From CAZPRW01 sp964577805 (GTDB taxonomy: Bacteria > Verrucomicrobiota > Verrucomicrobiia > Opitutales > JAIRKQ01): a stretch of 64,000 nt of DNA. Made by a program: the position numbers and the translations under genes. Within the stretch, counting starts at the first letter, position 1, and each line of letters begins with the position of its first letter. The stretch is from NCBI GenBank assembly GCA_964577805.1, contig CAZOAG010000004.1, positions 62,001-126,000 on the forward strand, given 5' to 3'. This document shows positions 38,370 through 46,894 of this stretch, piece by piece. Below the pieces are notes generated by a model. It saw nothing but the letters and a program-made list of their open reading frames with translations, searched no databases and was not told the DNA's origin.

Positions 38370-40448
38370 TTACCGAGGCATGACAACTTTTCCCAATGGT
38401 TGTATTGTTATTTCTTCTGTGAGTTCTTGATGGGACAACACTGGCAATTCGTATAGTTCCAATTCTATCAATTTGCGGACATAACGTCGAATATCCATAG
38501 ATGTCAACAATACTGGACGATTTGTCTCATTAGTGAAATCACCGACTTCATCCTTAATTGCATGTACCAATTTTTTGGCCATTTCCGGATCAAGTGCTAA
38601 ATAACTTCCTGATGAAGTTTGACGAATCGATTTTCTTACAACATCTTCTATAGCTGGATCCAATAAGTAAACTGCTAAAATATTTTGTCCGCCAGAATAC
38701 TTATAACTAATATATCGTTTCAATGTTGTACGAACATAATCAGTCAATAAAATTGGCTCTTTTTCTTTTTGTCCCCACTCGATCAAACATTGCATGATCA
38801 ATCGTAAATTACGAATAGAAATCTCTTCTTGTACAAGTCTCTGCAATACTTCAGAAATTTTTTGCACAGGCAATATACGTTGTACTTCACGCACGAGCTC
38901 AGGAAATAATTTTTCCATATTTTCCAACAAAAATCGTGTTTCCTGCAGCCCTAAAAACTCAGAGGCATATTTTTTCAATATGAATGATAAATGATATGTA
39001 AATATTTGTGGCGTCTTCATGTACTGAATATTAGCACGTTCTAATTGTGGAATTGCAGAAGTCTCCACCCACAATGATGGCATATTTGGCAAGAATGGCT
39101 TCTCTTCCTTGAATGATATATTCAATATCCCAAGGCTTTCCTTTGTTTCTCGCACTAGCACATGTCCAGGCAAAATCTTTCCTTGAGAAACAGGCACCTC
39201 TTGCAAGAGTATTTGATACATACCATCACTGAGATTTTCATTAAATCGCAAATGAATACCAGGGAATGGCACACCAAGGTCATAATATAATGCTTGTCGC
39301 ACTTGTATCAATTGATCATTTAATAAATCTGGCTCTACAGACTGCTCTATAACAGTAGCAACATCCAACAACAATGGCACAGTGACAGAAAATTCCCCAT
39401 CATCTGCCTTTTGTTGTGACGCTTTTGGAGTAGCATCTGACGGCAATCCAGCACCAGCACGTGTAATAGCCGGGCCTGCATGTGCTGGCTTTGACAACCG
39501 CCTTCCAGCCACAAATAATGAAACACCTAATATTATAAATGGTATTTTAGGAAACCCTGGTATTGTCATTAATAACAGAACCATGACACCAGCTATCAAC
39601 ATTGATTTTGGTTGTGCGAACAACTGCTTGGTAATATCTTGTCCCAATGCCTTTGAAGCATCTCCTGAAACACGAGTAACAATAACACCTGCTGTCAACG
39701 ATATCAACAATGCTGGAATCTGCGATACTAGACCATCACCAATCGTTAAAATGGAATATACTTTTAATGCTTTTTCAGCAGTCATTCCCTTCTGCATGAT
39801 ACCAATTATCAATCCAGCAACAATATTGATGACCGTGATTATCAAGCTAGCAATTGCATCTCCCTTGACAAATTTCATTGCTCCATCAAGAGCACCATAT
39901 AATTGATTTTCACGTCCTAATTCATCACGCTTGAACTTTGCAGTATCATTATCAATAGCTCCTGCTCGAACATCAGCATCAATACTCATCTGCTTACCAG
40001 GCATAGCATCCAATGTAAAACGCGCAGCCACTTCAGCAACACGTTCAGCACCCTTGGTAATAACAACAAATTGTACTATTAACAAAATTAAAAATATAAC
40101 AGCACCGACTACGAAATTTCCTGCAACAACGAAATTTCCAAATGTATGAATGATATGACCAGCATCTGCATGTATCAAAATCAATCGTGTAGTAGTTATA
40201 TTTAACGCAAGACGAAACAATGTCGTAAACAGCAAAACACTAGGAAATGTCGAAAATTCTAATGTTCTTGGAATATATAATGACAACATCAATAACATTA
40301 CTGAAATTGTCAAATTTACTGCCAATAAACAGTCCAACAACCACGTTGGAATAGGAATAATCATTAATGAAATGATCATCATGACCAAAAAGGCCAGTAT
40401 GATATCATTAAACCGCGAAAGATTTTTTACTCCTCCTCTAGCACTCAC
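38370..40448 (-). CDS. sctV: Type III secretion export gate protein SctV
   Basis: This is the major export-apparatus protein of the FlhA/LcrD family, 692 residues. About seven or eight membrane segments (15-330) carry the FHIPEP-family signature (FPSVLLFTTLFRLALNITT in the first part, then FTLDAMPGKQMSIDADVRAG at about 144-163). A large cytoplasmic domain (about 355-692) forms the nonameric ring that receives substrates and chaperones. The GTG start overlaps the previous stop (GTGA), so it is coupled to yscY. No flagellar genes are nearby and the operon matches Ysc, so SctV rather than FlhA. Confidence 0.95.
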   Translation of the reverse strand: MSARGGVKNLSRFNDIILAFLVMMIISLMIIPIPTWLLDCLLAVNLTISVMLLMLSLYIPRTLEFSTFPSVLLFTTLFRLALNITTTRLILIHADAGHIIHTFGNFVVAGNFVVGAVIFLILLIVQFVVITKGAERVAEVAARFTLDAMPGKQMSIDADVRAGAIDNDTAKFKRDELGRENQLYGALDGAMKFVKGDAIASLIITVINIVAGLIIGIMQKGMTAEKALKVYSILTIGDGLVSQIPALLISLTAGVIVTRVSGDASKALGQDITKQLFAQPKSMLIAGVMVLLLMTIPGFPKIPFIILGVSLFVAGRRLSKPAHAGPAITRAGAGLPSDATPKASQQKADDGEFSVTVPLLLDVATVIEQSVEPDLLNDQLIQVRQALYYDLGVPFPGIHLRFNENLSDGMYQILLQEVPVSQGKILPGHVLVRETKESLGILNISFKEEKPFLPNMPSLWVETSAIPQLERANIQYMKTPQIFTYHLSFILKKYASEFLGLQETRFLLENMEKLFPELVREVQRILPVQKISEVLQRLVQEEISIRNLRLIMQCLIEWGQKEKEPILLTDYVRTTLKRYISYKYSGGQNILAVYLLDPAIEDVVRKSIRQTSSGSYLALDPEMAKKLVHAIKDEVGDFTNETNRPVLLTSMDIRRYVRKLIELELYELPVLSHQELTEEITIQPLGKVVMPR

Positions 40449-40828
40449 AATAAGTATTCCTCTACTTCTTTTCCTGTTACAGCCTCTTGCTCTCTAATCT
40501 CGCCCTCCACAAGCGCCAAATAATGAATGAGCCCATCGCGCGCATCATCATCACGTCCTATACTCCACGCAACATGACTACGCAATAAATAAAAAAATTT
40601 CTCTAACTTGACCGGCAAATCAATACCATCTAATCTATCTAAATATTGCATCGCTTCCAATGCACGACTTGTTAAATACAATGCAAAACTGAGCCCAAGC
40701 AACACTTCAATGTCATCATGAAAAAATTCGTACAATCCACGATACACTATAAGCGCTTCGTCATATTTTCCATATCTAACATATAAATATGCTAATATTA
40801 ATAAAAATTCTCTCTGACTCCTATTCAC
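40445..40828 (-). CDS. sctY: YscY-like TPR chaperone of the type III secretion operon
   Basis: The 127-residue protein is built of TPR-like helices (YVRYGKYDEALIVYRGLYEF, LLGLSFALYLTSRALEAMQY). In Yersinia YscY binds YscX and SctV, and position and size match exactly: it lies directly before sctV, overlapping by 4 bp, and after the YscX-like gene. The only suitable start is GTG at 40828; no clear Shine-Dalgarno is visible. A generic TPR chaperone of the LcrH type is the alternative, but context favours YscY. Confidence 0.72.
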   Translation of the reverse strand: MNRSQREFLLILAYLYVRYGKYDEALIVYRGLYEFFHDDIEVLLGLSFALYLTSRALEAMQYLDRLDGIDLPVKLEKFFYLLRSHVAWSIGRDDDARDGLIHYLALVEGEIREQEAVTGKEVEEYLL

Positions 40829-40888
40829 ACAATTTTCAACGTTGATCTTACCAAATCTTATTCAAAAAGCAACAGCAAACACACAGTA

Positions 40889-41308
40889 TCACCCCATCAA
40901 TAACATATGGCGGTACTGTTCCAGTAAATCACATTTCTCTTCTTCGTTTTTCAATAAACATATAATATCGTTATACAATTCACTATAAGCAAAATTTTCA
41001 CCTCCTGCTTGCATTGCATCTGAAAAAATATCACATACTTGTGATATTTTCAATCTGAATTGTTGTGGCGTCAAAATACTGCGATCAGTCACCGATGGCC
41101 TGAGCAATTCTACCATCGACTTTTGTAATGTCTTTATTTCTAATACTTTTTTTAATTTTTCTTCAATTTTTCCATCACATGGATCAACCGAGACACTATT
41201 CGGTAATCTCATTCTCTTATTCTGTGATGACAATGTAGAAATATTAACAATGCCAAAATCCATGGCATATTTCTGGTTCTTTTTTGGTGTTTCTTCTTCC
41301 ATAAACAC
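40889..41308 (-). CDS. sctX: YscX-like type III secretion protein
   Basis: This 139-residue protein lies between sycN- and yscY-like genes, where YscX sits in Yersinia. The sequence also shows the YscX pattern by eye: an FGIVNISTLSSQ opening, RLPNSVSVDP, a connecting helix (IEEKLKKVLEIKTLQKSM), and a C-terminal helical part. YscX is an exported component required early in secretion, bound by YscY. GTG at 41308, five bases after AAGGAG, and ATG at 41302 are both possible. Sequence similarity is weak, so a database profile is needed. Confidence 0.65.
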   Translation of the reverse strand: MFMEEETPKKNQKYAMDFGIVNISTLSSQNKRMRLPNSVSVDPCDGKIEEKLKKVLEIKTLQKSMVELLRPSVTDRSILTPQQFRLKISQVCDIFSDAMQAGGENFAYSELYNDIICLLKNEEEKCDLLEQYRHMLLMG

Positions 41309-41317
41309 TATTTCTCC

Positions 41318-41710
41318 TTACAATGATACACCACCCTCTAATCGATTTTGCAGGCCATGCAAATGCCGTACCATTTTTTGCAAAACATTAACATCGAACT
41401 GATCTATAGGATATTTTATCACAAACCCTAATGCTTGTTCTTTGTGAAGGACAGGATTTACAATAAATTCTGTATCTCGTTGGCTATCGCACATTTCCAA
41501 TGCTAATTTATATAACCCACCATCAATCCGTTCATATACACGCAGTAAATAAACAAAAACATTGCCGCCAGATTCATCACTATATTTTTCATCGATGAAT
41601 AAATCTCCAATTTTATTGATGGTAATATGAACAACACCATTGTTATTCGTTTCCAACGACTGGAATCCAGCCAATTCACCAAATTCTTTAATTACCTCTC
41701 TGAGTTGCAT
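41318..41710 (-). CDS. sycN: SycN-like chaperone of the type III gatekeeper
   Basis: The 130-residue protein resembles a class I chaperone of the SycN/CesT fold: an N-terminal helix (LREVIKEFGELAGFQSL), beta strands (GVVHITINKIGDLFID, VFVYLLRVYE), and a final helix (LQKMVRHLHGLQNRLE). SycN with YscB binds the gatekeeper YopN in Yersinia. It is six bases from the tyeA-like stop, and a GGAGT lies just inside that gene. The call rests on fold pattern and operon position. Confidence 0.7.
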   Translation of the reverse strand: MQLREVIKEFGELAGFQSLETNNNGVVHITINKIGDLFIDEKYSDESGGNVFVYLLRVYERIDGGLYKLALEMCDSQRDTEFIVNPVLHKEQALGFVIKYPIDQFDVNVLQKMVRHLHGLQNRLEGGVSL

Positions 41711-41715
41711 AATGA

Positions 41716-42261
41716 TTAATCATTTACTCCTTCCATTACTTCTTCTGCCTCTTGCTCTTCGAGGACAATTAAACAATCTAATTCATGTTGCATTGTGCTG
41801 ATTATTTGCAATCGATTATCCGGATCTGAAAAAAACTTTAATGGCAATTTTCGTATTAATTCTATAAATTGTGTTATTGCAAAGATTGCCATTTGAGTAT
41901 TTACAATATCAACACCGAATTCTTTTAAAACATCAAACACTTGTGACTTCCCTGCAAAGGATTGTATCGACAATTTCGAAATAGCTAACGCTAATTGAAT
42001 ATGCCGATCTTTTGTGAATTCTATACACGAACATTCAGGATATGCCTTTAGCAGCAAATTACGAAACGATCTTATTACATCAAATAATTGACCGGCAATT
42101 TCTACACGAAATAACCCTTCACGAACAGCCATTAATAAATCACGTTCCCTCGATGGATTGGCAGATTCCATATCTCGACCAAGAAGCTCTAATAGCATAT
42201 GTACCGTTTGATTAAAATCTTTGGCATCTACACCGTTGTTCGACTGTTGTTTATTTCGCAT
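41716..42261 (-). CDS. tyeA: TyeA-like C-terminal gatekeeper component
   Basis: The 181-residue protein has a C-terminal part (about residues 125-172) that matches TyeA closely: FIELIRKLPLKFFSDPDNR, then an IISTMQHELDCLIVLEEQE helix, parallel to Yersinia TyeA's RLFPLGVFSDEEQR region. The first 100 residues look like the last helical bundle of a YopN/HrpJ domain. So the gatekeeper seems to be split at a different point from Yersinia. ATG at 42261 is used, preceded by GGGA; GTG at 42276 is possible. TyeA helps YopN plug the export gate until contact. Confidence 0.75.
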   Translation of the reverse strand: MRNKQQSNNGVDAKDFNQTVHMLLELLGRDMESANPSRERDLLMAVREGLFRVEIAGQLFDVIRSFRNLLLKAYPECSCIEFTKDRHIQLALAISKLSIQSFAGKSQVFDVLKEFGVDIVNTQMAIFAITQFIELIRKLPLKFFSDPDNRLQIISTMQHELDCLIVLEEQEAEEVMEGVND

Positions 42262-42288
42262 GTCGTATTTTCCCACAAAATTATAATG

Positions 42289-43185
42289 TCATTTAGAAGA
42301 TCCACCTGTATCTATTCCAGCTATCATCATAATTACGGAAAATGCTTCAAAAAAGTTATCACAACATAAAATTTTATCACGATATAATGCAGCAATATCA
42401 ACTGATGACATCTGTCGACCACCGATCATGACATCACCATTCATTAGATCTGCTGCTTTCGGAATGAGATTATACCCATCCTCGATTTCTTGCCCGTGAA
42501 TCTTCCGTAATGATTGTATAGCCTCCTGCAAGGCCTCTTTATAAATTCCAGAAAATTCTATTTGCTCTCTAAGAGATCGTATCTTATTGATGAATTCTTC
42601 TTGTCGTTGTAGTGATTTGTCATCGGTACTTCCTTCTAATCGAAGTAACATTTTTTCACATTGTGCAATCTCATCTTCATTGGATGCAGTTTCAAAATCT
42701 TCCAATTCAAGCAAATACGCCAGAGCATTGTCCTGTTCTGTCACCTCATCAAATTGTGAAGGAATGTCACGTAAAATATATTCATCCAATGGCTCGCCAT
42801 CAAATGTTAATTTGATGCCATCTCCACGTGATTTCTGTTGATTTTGCAATATTACTTGCTGTTTCAATCGATTTAATTTTTTCTCGTAATCAGTATATTG
42901 TTGTGTCGAACGATTGCGGTCTAATTTATTTACAAAAAACTTTAAAATGTCACGTTTAGCATTTGCCTTTTTCTTGTCCTTAATATCACGCTTTATCAAT
43001 CGATCGCGATTAATACGTGCATCAGTAGGACAATCATCCATTTCATATGCCAGCTCGAGCATGGATTTCGATTGTGTATGCAATTCCGCACTTTGTCCTT
43101 CATACGTCCCATGCGCCTCATAAATTCCTTGAGCATCGGACAATCCAAAAACAGAAGAATGAACGTCTCCAACAAAAACCGCCAT
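42289..43185 (-). CDS. sctW: YopN/SctW-like type III gatekeeper
   Basis: The first gene of the secretion operon encodes 298 helical, charged residues with coiled-coil potential (about 65-120). ALAYLLELEDFETASNEDE and the following helices resemble the HrpJ/YopN gatekeeper core. The N-terminus is Ser/Gly-rich and fits an export signal. A GAGG precedes the ATG. The gene comes before tyeA, sycN, yscX, yscY and sctV, the exact Yersinia order. SctW proteins block early effector release and sense host contact. The homology is divergent, so the call leans on position. Confidence 0.75.
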   Translation of the reverse strand: MAVFVGDVHSSVFGLSDAQGIYEAHGTYEGQSAELHTQSKSMLELAYEMDDCPTDARINRDRLIKRDIKDKKKANAKRDILKFFVNKLDRNRSTQQYTDYEKKLNRLKQQVILQNQQKSRGDGIKLTFDGEPLDEYILRDIPSQFDEVTEQDNALAYLLELEDFETASNEDEIAQCEKMLLRLEGSTDDKSLQRQEEFINKIRSLREQIEFSGIYKEALQEAIQSLRKIHGQEIEDGYNLIPKAADLMNGDVMIGGRQMSSVDIAALYRDKILCCDNFFEAFSVIMMIAGIDTGGSSK

Positions 43186-43215
43186 AATCGCCTCACAATT
43201 TTATCATGCCGTCAC

Positions 43216-43252
43216 TAAAAAAAAAGAAAATTCTGTCATTACGACAGAATCT
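43216..43252 (-). terminator. Rho-independent terminator between ferredoxin and secretion operon (minus strand)
   Basis: On the minus strand an 8-bp stem (43250-43243 with 43237-43230, 5-base loop) is followed by a T-run formed from the A-run at 43216-43224. It ends the glgB-fer transcript, so the sctW operon must start from its own promoter in the short stretch before 43185. Confidence 0.82.
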
Positions 43253-43297
43253 TTTACTAAAACATTATTTATTTTTGGCAAAAATAAATTTTATGAA

Positions 43298-43531
43298 TTA
43301 TTCTCCATCATCTCCTATTGCACCAACAGGACAGCTGTTCATTGCTTCTTCACACAATGAGTTTTCTTCCTCATCACCTGGTTGTTTTACAACGATTGAA
43401 CATCCATTATCTTCATCTCTTCCAAAACAATTTGGACAGATTTCACGACAGAGATCGCAGTCTATGCATTGATCATCTACATAATACTTGCCAGCAACAT
43501 TATCATCATTCTTGTTTTCTTTTACTGCCAT
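43298..43531 (-). CDS. fer: Ferredoxin, [4Fe-4S] type
   Basis: This is a small acidic electron carrier, 77 residues. The first motif CIDCDLCREICP provides three cluster cysteines, and the later C-EEAMNS-CPVGAI provides the closing Cys-Pro. Two extra cysteines lie between, so an extra disulfide or degenerate second site is possible. The long insertion between the motifs (VKQPGDEEEN) is typical of single-cluster ferredoxins. Electron partners cannot be read from context, although several Fe-S enzymes (nrdG, hemW) are in the window. Confidence 0.9.
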   Translation of the reverse strand: MAVKENKNDDNVAGKYYVDDQCIDCDLCREICPNCFGRDEDNGCSIVVKQPGDEEENSLCEEAMNSCPVGAIGDDGE

Positions 43532-43626
43532 ACTACCGTCAACTGAACTAGTATGACAGGATTAGTCAATTCGGATTTTTTAAAAAAAATCACACAACTA
43601 CAATCTCATATATATCTTACATGAGA

Positions 43627-45849
43627 CTATGATAACTCACTGTCTGGCATTAGACATAATACACTCAATGGTGGCAAATATAACGACAATGAATATGGTC
43701 GACAATGACTAGATAGCTCATCAGCCAAACAACCTCCTAAATTACCTCGATTTAACCCTCCATAAATAGCAGCATCAGAATTAAACACTTCTTTCCAACG
43801 ACATAAATCTGGCACTCCTATTCTATAATTATGCCGTTCAACTGGAGTGAAATTACAAATTACTAACATTTTTTTATCATCTTTTACGGAAGAAGATTTT
43901 CTCAAAAAAGCTATGACAGAATTTTCGCAATCATCACATGACAACCACTCAAATCCAGCTGGGTTCATGTCATATTGCGACAAAAAGTCATATCCTTTAT
44001 AAAGAGAATTAAGATCTTTTATCAACTGTCGTAAATGTCGATGGTCATCATATTGCAATAAATGCCAGTCTAAACTTTGATAATATTTCCATTCATCACT
44101 CTGCCCAAACTCACACCCCATAAACAATGTTTTTTTGCCAGGCCATAACCACATATAAGAATACAATGCCATCAAATGCCGTGCCTTTTCAGCAATCGTC
44201 ACACCTGGCATTTTGTATAACATTGATCGTTTGCCATATACTACTTCATCATGAGAAATTGCACTGATAAAATGTTCGGAATACTGATAAATCATTGCAA
44301 ACGTAAGTTGGTTATGATGATGTTTTCTATAGATTGGATCTAATGAAAAATAATTTAATGTATCATGCATCCATCCCATGTTCCATTTAAAATCAAAACC
44401 AACACCGTCATATTTTGTTTGACGAGTAATTCCACTAAATGATGTAGATTCTTCTGCTATTGTAATTATTCCATGACATTTTTGATGAACAACATCATTC
44501 AATTCCCGCAAAAATGATAACGCTTCAATATTCTCTTTTCCACCATACTGATTCGGTATCCATTCACCATCTTTTCTACCATAATCAAGATACAACATTG
44601 ATGATACTGCATCCACACGAATTCCATCAATATGAAAATTCTTTATCCAATTAAGAACACTTCCCAATAAAAAATTTCGTACTTCATGCCGGCCATAATT
44701 AAAAATTAAAGTTCCCCATTCAGCATGTTCTCCCTGTCGTGGATCATTATGTTCATATAATTTCGTCCCATCAAAACATGATAATGAAAACTCATCCTTT
44801 GGGAAATGCCCAGGAACCCAGTCAATAATTACACCAATATCATGATTGTGCATTATATCAACAAACCGCATGAAATCTGACGGCGTGCCGTATCTATATG
44901 TTGGCGCATAAAATCCTGTAACTTGATAGCCCCACGATCCTAAATACGGATATTCTGTCGGTGGCATGATTTCAACATGAGAAAATCCCATATCATTGAC
45001 ATATCTTGCCAATCGCTCACCTAGCTCAATATATGACAATGTACGGCCACCATCTTCAGGAATGCGCATCCAGGAATCTAAATGAACTTCGTATATTGAC
45101 AATGGCAATTGTTGCCAATCCTTCTTCTCGCGCGATTTTATCCAATCATCATCATTCCATCGATAACCAGCAATGTCATAAACAATCGATGCATTATTTG
45201 TAGGGCATTCAAAATAATTGGCATATGGATCACTCTTCAATCGAATGGCACCATTGGCGTCCAATATTTCATATTTATATTTTTCACCACATCTAATATT
45301 CGGAATAAAAATTTCCCAAATTCCTGATGTTCTCAACAATCGCATAGGATGATATCGACCATCCCAATGGTTAAAATCTCCAACAACTGATATGCGTTGA
45401 GCATTTGGCGCCCAAACAGCAAATGATGCTCCGTCAACACCATTAATTTTACAAACATGGGATCCTAATTTTTTATAGACTTCATAATGCTTCCCCTGAC
45501 CAAATAAATAACAATCATAAGCACTGACTGTAGGCAAAAATGAATATGGATCATATTGATATCGCACATCCACATTATTCCCAATTATTACAAACCTATA
45601 TTGGAATACCTTTGATCGTGTTTCAATAAATGTTTCGAAAAACCCACTATCGTCAAGTCGTTCCATCGGAAATAAATCCCCAGTAGAAACATCCTCGACA
45701 GAACAATGTAATGCATCTTGCAAATATGCACGTACTACTACCCCAATAATTTTCTTGTCAGCCACGACCTGGTGCATCCCCAATCTATCATGTGGTGTAG
45801 CATGTCGTGCTGATAAAAATGACTGTAATTCCCCATCCGATATTATCAT
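43627..45849 (-). CDS. glgB: 1,4-alpha-glucan branching enzyme
   Basis: This is glycogen branching enzyme of GH13, 740 residues, forming alpha-1,6 branches. An N-terminal CBM48-type domain (WAPNAQRISVVGDFNHWDGR) precedes the (beta/alpha)8 barrel. Nucleophile Asp413 (GIRVDAVSSM), acid/base Glu466 (TIAEES) and Asp534 (SHDEVV) are intact. The length matches the long GlgB. It shows that the organism stores glycogen. The gene begins two bases after the lipoprotein gene and lies 95 bp before ferredoxin. Confidence 0.96.
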   Translation of the reverse strand: MIISDGELQSFLSARHATPHDRLGMHQVVADKKIIGVVVRAYLQDALHCSVEDVSTGDLFPMERLDDSGFFETFIETRSKVFQYRFVIIGNNVDVRYQYDPYSFLPTVSAYDCYLFGQGKHYEVYKKLGSHVCKINGVDGASFAVWAPNAQRISVVGDFNHWDGRYHPMRLLRTSGIWEIFIPNIRCGEKYKYEILDANGAIRLKSDPYANYFECPTNNASIVYDIAGYRWNDDDWIKSREKKDWQQLPLSIYEVHLDSWMRIPEDGGRTLSYIELGERLARYVNDMGFSHVEIMPPTEYPYLGSWGYQVTGFYAPTYRYGTPSDFMRFVDIMHNHDIGVIIDWVPGHFPKDEFSLSCFDGTKLYEHNDPRQGEHAEWGTLIFNYGRHEVRNFLLGSVLNWIKNFHIDGIRVDAVSSMLYLDYGRKDGEWIPNQYGGKENIEALSFLRELNDVVHQKCHGIITIAEESTSFSGITRQTKYDGVGFDFKWNMGWMHDTLNYFSLDPIYRKHHHNQLTFAMIYQYSEHFISAISHDEVVYGKRSMLYKMPGVTIAEKARHLMALYSYMWLWPGKKTLFMGCEFGQSDEWKYYQSLDWHLLQYDDHRHLRQLIKDLNSLYKGYDFLSQYDMNPAGFEWLSCDDCENSVIAFLRKSSSVKDDKKMLVICNFTPVERHNYRIGVPDLCRWKEVFNSDAAIYGGLNRGNLGGCLADELSSHCRPYSLSLYLPPLSVLCLMPDSELS

Positions 45850-45851
45850 AT

Positions 45852-46808
45852 TTATAATGTCAGAAATTCTTCATCGAGTGGGTCATTGTCCTTAATGACA
45901 AAACTTTCTGAACTACCACCTGTAACCTCAACTGGTATTTTGACCTCTTCAAACCCACCAGCTGACAAATATAACATTCCAGAACCAGCATCCCCGCCTT
46001 CAATAACTGCTGTAGCAGAATGCGCACCTGCAGGAATAAAAATATCACGCATGATTATACTGTCAGGAATATTTGTAGTAACTTCTATTGTAATGCCAGC
46101 TTCTGGAGCATCACAATCTACTGTAACAATCAATGCTTGTTTTTCTCCAGGCGCTAAATCGATCTGCTCATGGTTGACATGCATAGAAATTTGATCGATT
46201 TGGAAATTTCCAAGACCAATATCACCATTATCACTTACTAATTTAGCATGATACAGACCATGTTTACTCAACATAGGGACAACAAACGACAATGAATTTC
46301 CGGAAATAAATGTAGTATCACAAGTGACGCCATCTATTTCAATATAATCTCCCTGTTCAAAACCACGCCCCAATAATATTATTGTCGAACCAGGGATCCC
46401 GCGATTGCTTTCAAAGCCAACAACATATCGATTCGCTATTGTCAATTCATATAATTTTGAACGTTCAAATTGATTATGAATTTGTCCGTAACACTGTGTT
46501 TTGTAATCTAATTCATAGTAATAACTTGCTCGATGTTTGTTAGCTGGCCGTCTATAATTATATGTAAATGAACGGTCGCCAGTCTTATTCATTTTATAAA
46601 TCTGACCATCGATGACTATACGAGCACTACAACTATCCTGTACTATTGTCTTTCCATTCTGCAATACTTGCATTTCTAACGTATATACCTCAGATCCATT
46701 TTGTGGAACCTGCGCAGGTGTGACATTCTTCATCATTGAACGACATCCACAACATAACAGCATCGCACATGATGCAATAATACATGACAAACACTTGCAA
46801 ATTTTCAT
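45852..46808 (-). CDS. IPT/TIG-domain lipoprotein
   Basis: The 318-residue protein has a lipoprotein signal peptide ending in MLLCCGC (Cys22 as lipidation site, atypical -3 position). A conserved beta-rich region follows, with an IPT/TIG-like fold at about 133-206 (GIPGSTIILLGRGFEQGDYI, then FVVPMLSKHGLYHAKL). A further Ig-like domain spans about 210-300. It probably sits in the envelope, where IPT domains often bind glycans or other proteins. It starts two bases upstream of glgB and 86 bp after dxs. Confidence 0.75.
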   Translation of the reverse strand: MKICKCLSCIIASCAMLLCCGCRSMMKNVTPAQVPQNGSEVYTLEMQVLQNGKTIVQDSCSARIVIDGQIYKMNKTGDRSFTYNYRRPANKHRASYYYELDYKTQCYGQIHNQFERSKLYELTIANRYVVGFESNRGIPGSTIILLGRGFEQGDYIEIDGVTCDTTFISGNSLSFVVPMLSKHGLYHAKLVSDNGDIGLGNFQIDQISMHVNHEQIDLAPGEKQALIVTVDCDAPEAGITIEVTTNIPDSIIMRDIFIPAGAHSATAVIEGGDAGSGMLYLSAGGFEEVKIPVEVTGGSSESFVIKDNDPLDEEFLTL

Positions 46809-46894
46809 AAAATTATTCGGCAGTCTACATAACTACCATCGTGACACAAGAAAAACTTCACATCAAATAAAAAATAATACAAACCATATAGTAG

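Noticed and set aside
38370..40448. FlhA of a flagellar system
   Set aside because: Neighbours match YopN, TyeA, SycN, YscX and YscY, and no flagellar gene is present, so the injectisome SctV call is preferred.
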